Source: Arenicola marina (taxonomy: Eukaryota; Annelida; Polychaeta; Arenicolidae). From it: a stretch of DNA of 64,000 nucleotides. Position numbers and translations under genes: made by a program. A model generated the notes under the pieces. It did not search any database and was not told the DNA's origin. It saw only the letters and a program-made list of their open reading frames with translations. Location: positions 9,257,961 through 9,321,960 of the forward strand of contig OZ025258.1 of NCBI GenBank assembly GCA_964019135.1. The letters are read 5' to 3'. Of the stretch, positions 10,769-19,630 are shown in pieces (the first letter of the stretch is position 1; the number at the start of each line of letters is the position of its first letter).

Positions 10769-12802
10769 GCATTGTGGGGGGTCATTGTGGGGGGTCATTG
10801 TGGGGGGTCATTGTGGGGGGTCATTGTGGGGGGTCATTGTGGGGGGTCATTGTGGGGGGTCATTGTGGGGGGTCATTGTGGGGGGTCATTGTGGGGGGTC
10901 ATTGGAGGGGGTCATTGTGGGGGGTCATTGTGGGGGGTCATTGTGGGGGGTCATTGTGGGGGGTCATTGTGGGGGGTCATTGTGGGGGGTCATTGGAGGG
11001 GGTCATTGTGGGGGGTCATTGTGGGGGGTCATTGGAGGGGGTCATTGTGGGGGGTCATTGTGGGGGGTCATTGTGGGGGGTCATTGTGGGGGGTCATTGT
11101 GGGGGGTCATTGGAGGGGGTCATTGTGGGGGGTCATTGTGGGGGGTCATTGTGGGGGGTCATTGTGGGGGGTCATTGTGGGGGGTCATTGTGGGGGGTCA
11201 TTGTGGGGGGTCATTGTGGGGGGTCATTGTGGGGGGTCATTGTGGGGGGTCATTGTGGGGGGTCATTGTGGGGGGTCATTGGAGGGGGTCATTGTGGGGG
11301 GTCATTGTGGGGGGTCATTGTGGGGGGTCATTGTGGGGGGTCATTGTGGGGGGTCATTGTGGGGGGTCATTGGAGGGGGTCATTGTGGGGGGTCATTGTG
11401 GGGGGTCATTGGAGGGGGTCATTGTGGGGGGTCATTGTGGGGGGTCATTGTGGGGGGTCATTGTGGGGGGTCATTGTGGGGGGTCATTGTGGGGGGTCAT
11501 TGTGGGGGGTCATTGTGGGGGGTCATTGTGGGGGGTCATTGTGGGGGGTCATTGTGGGGGGTCATTGTGGGGGGTCATTGTGGGGGGTCATTGTGGGGGG
11601 TCATTGTGGGGGGTCATTGGAGGGGGTCATTGTGGGGGGTCATTGTGGGGGGTCATTGTGGGGGGTCATTGTGGGGGGTCATTGTGGGGGGTCATTGTGG
11701 GGGGTCATTGTGGGGGGTCATTGTGGGGGGTCATTGTGGGGGGTCATTGGAGGGGGTCATTGGAGGGGGTCATTGGAGGGGGTCATTGTGGGGGGTCATT
11801 GTGGGGGGTCATTGTGGGGGGTCATTGTGGGGGGTCATTGTGGGGGGTCATTGGAGGGGGTCATTGTGGGGGGTCATTGTGGGGGGTCATTGTGGGGGGT
11901 CATTGTGGGGGGTCATTGTGGGGGGTCATTGTGGGGGGTCATTGTGGGGGGTCATTGTGGGGGGTCATTGTGGGGGGTCATTGTGGGGGGTCATTGTGGG
12001 GGGTCATTGTGGGGGGTCATTGTGGGGGGTCATTGTGGGGGGTCATTGGAGGGGGTCATTGTGGGGGGTCATTGTGGGGGGTCATTGTGGGGGGTCATTG
12101 TGGGGGGTCATTGTGGGGGGTCATTGTGGGGGGTCATTGTGGGGGGTCATTGTGGGGGGTCATTGTGGGGGGTCATTGTGGGGGGTCATTGTGGGGGGTC
12201 ATTGTGGGGGGTCATTGTGGGGGGTCATTGTGGGGGGTCATTGTGGGGGGTCATTGGAGGGGGTCATTGTGGGGGGTCATTGTGGGGGGTCATTGTGGGG
12301 GGTCATTGTGGGGGGTCATTGTGGGGGGTCATTGTGGGGGGTCATTGTGGGGGGTCATTGTGGGGGGTCATTGTGGGGGGTCATTGTGGGGGGTCATTGT
12401 GGGGGGTCATTGTGGGGGGTCATTGTGGGGGGTCATTGTGGGGGGTCATTGGAGGGGGGTCATTGTGGGGGGTCATTGTGGGGGGTCATTGTGGGGGGTC
12501 ATTGTGGGGGGTCATTGTGGGGGGTCATTGTGGGGGGTCATTGTGGGGGGTCATTGTGGGGGGTCATTGTGGGGGGTCATTGTGGGGGGTCATTGTGGGG
12601 GGTCATTGGAGGGGGTCATTGTGGGGGGTCATTGTGGGGGGTCATTGTGGGGGGTCATTGTGGGGGGTCATTGTGGGGGGTCATTGTGGGGGGTCATTGT
12701 GGGGGGTCATTGTGGGGGGTCATTGTGGGGGGTCATTGTGGGGGGTCATTGTGGGGGGTCATTGTGGGGGGTCATTGTGGGGGGTCATTGGAGGGGGTCA
12801 TT
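10769..12802 (+). repeat. 13-bp G6 minisatellite, about 156 copies
   Basis: The unit TCATTGTGGGGGG is repeated for 2 kb with almost no variation except the alternative TCATTGGAGGGGG in about 17 units and one 14-bp unit near 12450. All three forward frames remain open because 13 is not a multiple of three and no frame meets a stop; each reads GGHCGGSLWGVIV. The units with the GGA variant recur with the same spacing (7 then 3 units) at 10904/10995/11034 and at 11281/11372/11411, which shows that a 29-unit block (377 bp) was duplicated. Six consecutive G every 13 bases gives very high G-quadruplex potential on the plus strand. Confidence 0.97.
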
Positions 12803-13829
12803 ATTTTTCATATTTTTTTATAATTAATGTTTCACTAGTTCCGTCGCAATAAAAACCCAACCAGGGAATTTAATGACCCGGTGCTTACGTGTCTCATGTG
12901 TATTACGGTATTGTGCTCTATGCGCCAACATCAGTAACAAATGTTGCAACGTGCAATACATGAAAATTATCCTTGAGCAATCATGAAGCCAGAGCAAAAT
13001 GCTTCTTAATAAACAGCCTGCACACCATATATGGCCTGCTTTGTAACAAGCGATATCGTTGGAATCCAATATACTTGTCCCACGTAAGCATTTATTACAA
13101 AGAATGCATTGGCGTGAGTCCGACATGAGCTATGTTGAAACTGGTTCTCTCTAACATGGCAGAACGTCCGTTCTGATAGTACCAGGATAAGCTTGCCTCG
13201 GCTCTGCGATTATATCGGGACACATAGTAGTCCGAGTTAGGAATAAGAACTAAACAAGCAGCAATCAATTATAAGTTTCGTTATCATAATAACGTGTTGT
13301 CTGTCATTATTTAAATAACACGTATGTCAATAATACACGACTAGGTCTAAATGGTGCATTTATATAAATAATAAACACTTAAAACAAGGCGTGACGTCAC
13401 AAAAATGTTTGGGCGATAATAGGCATTTATAGAGACGACGATGGAATTCACCAGGGATTGGCTAAGCAGTAATGTAACGAGCTATAATAGTAGAAGCAGA
13501 TACTGTAACAGTTTGTCATTTGGGAATGGAACCTCCGCAGTTCAGTCGATAGCCCACAGAGCTTCAGACCGCGTTTCACATTTGCTGCACATTATGATTC
13601 AAGGCCGCTGCCTGGCCCGGGTAACCACGTGCAAGCCATTCCATTATGCGTTTAGTTGTGGTGTACGTGGAAGTAGGAGGGATAGGGAGGGGGAGGCGGG
13701 AGGGGGTATGCCATATTTTTCACGCCTCGGTTCCCTTGTCCGTGTTTGGCGACGTGTTTGCATGCCCTCCTCGGGGGACCATAACGGGGAAGCCAATCTC
13801 GTTGCCTGCTATCTATGGTTTGTACTATG
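12803..13829. other. Intergenic DNA, no gene seen
   Basis: Between the 13-bp array and the G-rich block there is AT-richer unique DNA. The only recognisable component is the dispersed repeat at about 13285-13435. Open frames are short. Confidence 0.5.
13285..13435 (+). repeat. Dispersed repeat family R5, copy 1
   Basis: Blocks TCATTATTTAAATAACAC, ACACGACTAGGTCT and AAGGCGTGACGTCA occur in the same order at about 47380-47520 (there TCATTATTTAAATAACAC, ACACGGCTAGGTCT, AAGGCGTGACGTCA). The spacing is conserved, so the two are copies of one dispersed element. Both contain a TGACGTCA-type CRE motif. No ends or target duplication were resolved. Confidence 0.7.
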
Positions 13830-14880
13830 GGCGGGGGGCTGGGGGCTGAGGTCTGAGGGTGGGGATATGGGGGCTGGGCGCTGGGGGCTGGGGGCCGGGG
13901 TTGGGGGGCCCTGGGCTGGGGGTAAAGGCCGGGGTCTAGGGGTGGGGATGTGGGGGGTGGGGGCCTGGAGATGGGGGCCTAAGGACGGGGGTCGGGGGAG
14001 ATGGAAACGGGGCGGAGCCCTAGGTGCTGGGGTATGGGGGCCAGGGTCTGGGGCCGGGGGCGGGTGTCTGGAGGGTGGGGGTGTTCGGAGGGCGGGGTTG
14101 TTTAAGGGCCGGGCTACCATCTGCAGCGATAACATCAGAGTGCTTTGTCCCAGGGCTGTGCCACGCTGTTCCGGAGAGCTCCCGCCCCCCTCCCGCTCCC
14201 CCCTCCCTGCCTGCCCGACTGGCTATCTGGCTATCTGGCTGACTGGCGGTGGTAGAGGCAGGGGCGTCCCGTATCGCTTCACATTATCGTCTCCCGAGGG
14301 GGATGGGGGAGGGAGGGGGCGGAGGGAGGGACGCAGAGAAGATCGAACTGTTGGGAAGTGGCATGTGGCGTCTGATGAGAGAGGGAGTGGGGGGTGGCAG
14401 AGGATGGTGGGGGGCAGAGGGTTGGGAGATGGGCCGGGCGGTGGATCCTGGAAGTGCAGTATAGCGCAGGCGGCAGGGAAGGGCAGAATGAGGCAGGAAG
14501 TGAAGTTAGGATCCAAGAAAAATGTACAATGTTATGGGCGTCACAGGCCTCGCGACATGGGGTGGGGTGTGGTGGGGTGAGGTGGGATGGAGTAGGTTGT
14601 AGCAGGGACTAGCGTCATAGGGGTGGGGTAGGGTGAGGCTGGGTGGAGTGGGGTATAGGGACTGGCGACATAAGGGTTGGGTGGGGTGTGGAGAGGGGGC
14701 GTGCGGTGGGGGGGTGTAGTAGGGACTGGCAAATTGGGGGTGGGGTGTTGTGAGGCAGGGCGGGGTGGGGTGTAGCAGGGACTGGTGACATCGGGGCGGG
14801 GTCGGGTGGGGTACGGGACGGGGTTCGTGACATAGAGGCGTGGTGGGGTGGTGGGGTGGGGGTAGGGCCCTGATGGGTAT
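13830..14880 (+). repeat. G-rich low-complexity block with ~60-bp degenerate repeat
   Basis: 13830-14110 is a run of GGGGGCTGGGGG-like words. 14540-14880 holds about five diverged units containing AGCAGGGACTGGTGACA and GGGGTGGGGTG. Long forward and reverse frames here (Gly/Trp-rich on plus, Pro/His-rich on minus) reflect the base composition, not a protein. Between the two blocks lies ordinary GC-rich sequence. Confidence 0.7.
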
Positions 14881-15048
14881 TTGTATAATAGGGCGGGGTC
14901 CTTGGGGGAGTATCTGTGGCAGACAGAGTCCCACCGAAGCGCTAGAAACCAATGGGAGATTGCTAAAGACCGAGGCGACATGAATGGCCAGGTCAGAAAC
15001 CCCAATGGCGCTTCTGGGCCAGCGAGAACGGGTACTGATGGAACCGTC

Positions 15049-15870
15049 TGGATAAACCAGGGCACATAGCATCAACAGTGCTACTGGATAAACCAGGGCA
15101 TTGCATCAATAGTGCTTCTGGATAAACCAGGGCATAGCATCCATAGTGCTTCTGGATAAACCAGGGCATAGCATCAATAGTGTTTCTGGATAAACCAGGT
15201 CATAGCAACAATAGTGCTTCTGAATAAACCAGGGCATAGCATCAATAGTGTTTCTGGATAAACCAGGGCATATCATCAATAGTGCTTCTGGATAAACCAG
15301 GGCAAAGCATCAATAGTGCTTCTGGATAAGCCAGGGCATAGCATCAACAGTGCTACTGGATAAACCAGGGCATAGGATCAATAGGGTTTCGGGATAAACC
15401 AGGGCATAGCATCAATAGTGTTTCTGGATAAACCAGGGCATAGCATCAATAGTGCTTCTGGATAAACCAGGGCATAGCATCAACAGTGCTACTGGATAAA
15501 CCAGGGCATAGGATCAATAGGGTTTCGGGATAAACCAGGGCCTAGCATCAATAGTGTTTCGGGATAAACCAGGGCATAGCATCAATAGTGCTTCTGGATA
15601 AACCAGGGCATAGCATCAATAGTACTTCTGGATAAACCAGGGCATAGCATCAACAGTGCTTCTGGATAAACCAGGGCATAGCATCAACAGTGCTACTGGA
15701 TAAACCAGGGCATAGCATCAATAGGGTTTCGGGATAAACCAGGGCATAGCATCAATAGTGCTTCTGGATAAACCAGGGACATAGCATCAATAGTGCTTCT
15801 GGATAAACCAGGGCATAGCATCAATAGTGTTTCTGGATAAACCAGGGACATAGCATCAATTATAGTGTTT
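15049..15870 (+). repeat. 34-bp minisatellite, about 24 copies
   Basis: The unit reads GGATAAACCAGGGCATAGC then ATCAATAGTGCTTCT, 34 bases. Sub-variants (GTGTTTC, GTGCTAC, GGGTTTC) recur in the same order in several places, for example ACAGTGCTAC followed by GGATCAATAGGGTTTC near 15350 and 15485, which indicates block duplication. Stops occur in every frame. Confidence 0.95.
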
Positions 15871-15899
15871 CTCGATAAACCATGACATCTGCAATAAAT

Positions 15900-16389
15900 A
15901 TTGTTTCTTTATAAACCAGGGCCTGTGTCATGAATACGATTCTAGCTTTTAAGCCACAGTGGATATTATAAAAGATGTGTCTGGGTGGGGACGCCGGAAG
16001 CCATGCAGTCCCCGGCCGGTAGGGCGAGAACCCACGTCCCTCGCCACCCCGACAGAGTGTCCCTCGTCACCCCACGGGGAGTGAGTGAGACCTACCTGGG
16101 GTGCCCTAGCAGGTATTAATGAAGTTCCTAATGATATGTAACAGTGACAGACCGGTGATCCGCAGTATGTAACCAGTGCTAATTAAAGGGAAACCACGCG
16201 GAGACGGATCGCGGAACACGTGACCGAGTCTAATTGGCGTGAGGACTTCCTGTACTATTAAGGACTTCCGGTGAGAGATAACGTAGACACCGATATGCGT
16301 ATTCAACAGGGCGTACCTTTCGGGGCGTGGGGATTGCTACATTTAAGCGCTCGAGCCGCTCTTGTTTTGTGATTTATGTGGGATCTAGT
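15900..16389. other. Unique spacer between arrays
   Basis: About 490 bases of unique sequence separate the 34-bp and 35-bp arrays. No gene, repeat or regulatory feature could be recognised. Confidence 0.5.
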
Positions 16390-17308
16390 TGTTGAGGCGA
16401 GGTTGGGGCCTGCACGGTATAGCTACAGGCGGTGAGGTTGGGGCCAGCATGGTATAGCTACAGGCGGTGAGGTTGGGGCCTGCACGGTATAGCTACAGGG
16501 GGTGAGGTTGGGGCCAGCACGGTATAGCTATATACGGTGAGGTTGGGGCCAGCACGGTATAGTTACAGGCGGTGAAGTTGGGGCCAGCACGGTATAGCTA
16601 CAAGGGGTGAGGTTGGGGCCAGCACGGTATAGCTACAGGCGGTGAGGTTGGGGCCACCACGGTATAGCTACAGGCGGTGAGGTTGGGGCCAGCACGGTAT
16701 AGCTACAGGCGGTGAGGTTGGGGCCACCACGGTATAGCTACAGGCCGTGAGGTTGGGGCCAGCACGGTATAGCTACAGGCGGTGAGGTTGGGGCCAGCAC
16801 GGTATAGCTACAGGCGGTGAGGTTGGGGCAAGCACGGTATAGCTACAGGCGGTGAGGTTGGGGCCACCACGGTATAGCTACAGGTGGCGAGGTTGGGGCC
16901 AGCACGGTATAGCTACAGGCGGTGAGGTTCGGGCCAGCACGGTATAGCTACAGGCGGTGAGGTTGGGGCCAGCATGGTATAGCTACAGGCGGTGAGGTTG
17001 GGGCCAGCACGGTATAGCTACAGGCGGCGAGGTTGGGGCCAGCACGGTATAGCTACAGGGGGCGAGGTTGGGGCCACCACGGTATAGCTACAGGCGGTGA
17101 GGTTGGGGCCACCACGGTATAGCTACAGGCGGCGAGGTTGGGGCCAGCACGGTATAGCTACAGGCGGTGAGGTTGGGGCCAGCACGGTATAGCTATAGGC
17201 GGCGAGGTTGGGGCCAGCACGGTATAGCTACAGGCCGTGAGGTTGGGGCCAGCACGGTATAGCTACAGGCGGCGAGGTTGGGGCCAGCACGGTATAGCTA
17301 CAGGCGGT
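16390..17308 (+). repeat. 35-bp minisatellite, about 26 copies
   Basis: The unit is GGTGAGGTTGGGGCCAGCA followed by CGGTATAGCTACAGGC, 35 bases. Copies differ mainly at the GCC-AGC/ACC/TGC position and GGTGAG/GGCGAG. The unit contains GGTGAG, which resembles a splice donor, but no neighbouring exon uses it. No open frame persists. Confidence 0.95.
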
Positions 17309-19560
17309 GATTGGCGCAGGGACGGTCGTGTAATCGCCCCACCAGCAATGGCCCAGCTGGTGACCTTGCTGGAGGTCACGTTGGACTGGGACGCGGGCCA
17401 GCGTCTGGGGCACGTGACCGTTAGCGACCAATACGTCGCCTTCCAAGGTCGCACCCGACCAAGTCTGCGAACGGACCGACACCATTAACACCCGTCCGTC
17501 CACTCCTACACCCAACCTACCCCCCCCCCCCCCCTCCTTCCCCCGCCCCCGCCCCTCTGCCATGGCATCGCCATTGCCTCGCTTCTGTCATCATTACGCG
17601 CAGACTTGACCGCTTATGACCCCTCCCCACCCCACCCCACCCCCGCCCACCCCTTTTCTCCCCTAACCCACTCAACTACGCAGACAGCCACGGTCACAGC
17701 CGCTGCAATATCAAGTAACAGACAAATCACAATATATCGCCCTGTGAAATGAAGCTCAGCCCAGGGGAAATTGACCCTGACCGGAAGAAATTGCGCAAGA
17801 AGCGTTACCATCCATGAAATCGGCAGCGTGAGAGGCCCGCAGAAGATTCAGTCGAACATATCACCATCCCTGCCCCCTCCGCCCTCATGCACCCCCACCA
17901 GCCTAACCCGTTGCCTCCCCTACCAACGTCTTGCAAGCTAGGCCTACCGCTAGGGTCATGAATGACATTACAGTCCTTTTGATGACAAACTTACACCAAC
18001 AGGATACGAAAACAGGCCGTCTACACTCCAACAACGTCTGCATCAAGGTATTTATTACCAACGCGTTCTCCTTGCTTAGAATCTCAAATAGATTTCTCCT
18101 CCGTTTTTCAGCATTGTGTCGAGTTGTCGTTACAAGAGACACTTGACTCAACTAACTCAAGGGGGGGCGGGGGCAAGGGGTATTTCCGTTCCTCGGGAAT
18201 GGGCGTTTCATTTCACCGTGAACTGGGAATGAGGAACATAATTCTTGGGATATCAGCCGACCGCTGTGATCGAGGATCGAGGATTTTTGTTAATCGTGAG
18301 CTCGGAATTTAAATGTTAAATCGCGAATTGGGAAATGGCCAATTTATATTATGTATATCCGCCTCTTTCATTGTATACGGGGGACTTTTAATTCCTTTTC
18401 ATTCTTCGTGACCTGGGAATAAAGAAATGTGTTCTTCGTGACTTGGGAACACGACCCCGCCCCCCCCCCTCCAAGCCCACCCCCCCCCCCTCCCCCACTC
18501 AATGGAAGCCTCACTCGTTGAGCTGGTGAGGCGCTCCCCTCGTTTTGGGTTCCTTCACGGTTGGTGGGTGTACCCTCAATGTCATGTATAATAGATGCAG
18601 ACACACGCTAGGCAACTTTAAATAGCTGATGATATCCTTCCGTGTATACACGTTTGTGGTTGTCAATTCTGTTCAGTTCGTCAGGTTGAGGTGGTCGTTG
18701 TATTCGCTATCGGTAACCTCGTTAAATAAATCAAGTTTACAACAACAAAAATTAAACAAATTCTGACCTGCCTTGTCAATTCTGACTCGCCCCGGTATAT
18801 ATACATAAGGGAAACTTCTTTTCCGCGGTCACGCTGTGGCTATTTCTTCCTCATTGGCATATCCACTAGGTAAGCGTAATCAATTATCTTTAGCTCCTAA
18901 AATGTATGGGAAGATGAACGCTCCCCAGCCACATAGAAAATATGACCTTCAATTCAATTTCATTGTTCATTACGATGTTTGTCATTAACCAATATGTAGC
19001 AACTTATTCATGTTACTATTGTAATTGAGATCGTCGTATGTCTTTGATTCTGCAAAACTCCACTACTTCCAATAGCAGTCTGGACAAAAATGGGAAGCAG
19101 TTATTTTGTCTCTGCCTTCGGGTCAGAATTGACAAGGAAGTCCGATTCGACAAAAGCACACGTTGACATCGCCATAGTCATGTTGCCCTGGGGGTAAGGA
19201 AAGTGGTCGTCCAGCATCCGTGCTTCCTTGCTTGCCCGCTGAAGTTGGGTGAGGGAGGAGAGTTACATCATTCAGTGACCACTACCAGACCCATGAATTG
19301 AAGTTCTGCCTGTCAGGTTGTATTGGGCTTAAATGGGCGAGCTATATATAGATGACACGTTAGTCACGTGATATCTTGGGGGATATTCGAAAGTTATGTA
19401 TTCGTTTTCAAACGTTGAAAACAGGTTGTCCGCCCTGTTTGGGTATTGATTTATTGTCGTTTACGTCCTTGACCCTGGATTTGGTGAAAACATCGAAATA
19501 TGGTCGGATAAATGATAAATGAAAATCAGAAACAAATAAACATGGTTGTATTATCATGTC
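17309..19560. other. Intergenic DNA downstream of the reductase gene
   Basis: This 2.2-kb interval contains poly-C stretches near 17520 and 18464-18494 and otherwise unique, AT-richer sequence. No exon, RNA gene or transposon was recognised. It lies 3' of the minus-strand reductase gene, so some of it could hold an extended 3' UTR. Confidence 0.5.
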
Positions 19561-19565
19561 TACAT

Positions 19566-19571
19566 TTTATT
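19566..19571 (-). terminator. Polyadenylation signal AATAAA of the reductase gene
   Basis: On the minus strand AATAAA lies about 60 bases after the TGA stop of the reductase gene, the expected distance for a short 3' UTR. No cleavage-site evidence is available from sequence alone. Confidence 0.6.
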
Positions 19572-19630
19572 TCACATTGGTGTAATTGATCCAGAGCTGA
19601 CCGGATGGACTAGTCGAGTGTGCTCTTCTA

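Noticed and set aside
10612-12852. Three overlapping frames of 680-746 codons (GGHCGGSLWGVIV repeats)
   Set aside because: A 13-bp unit without stops opens all frames equally; not a protein.
13441-14580. 379-codon frame as a gene
   Set aside because: Gly/Trp-rich part arises from G-rich low-complexity DNA; the opposite strand is also open and Pro-rich.
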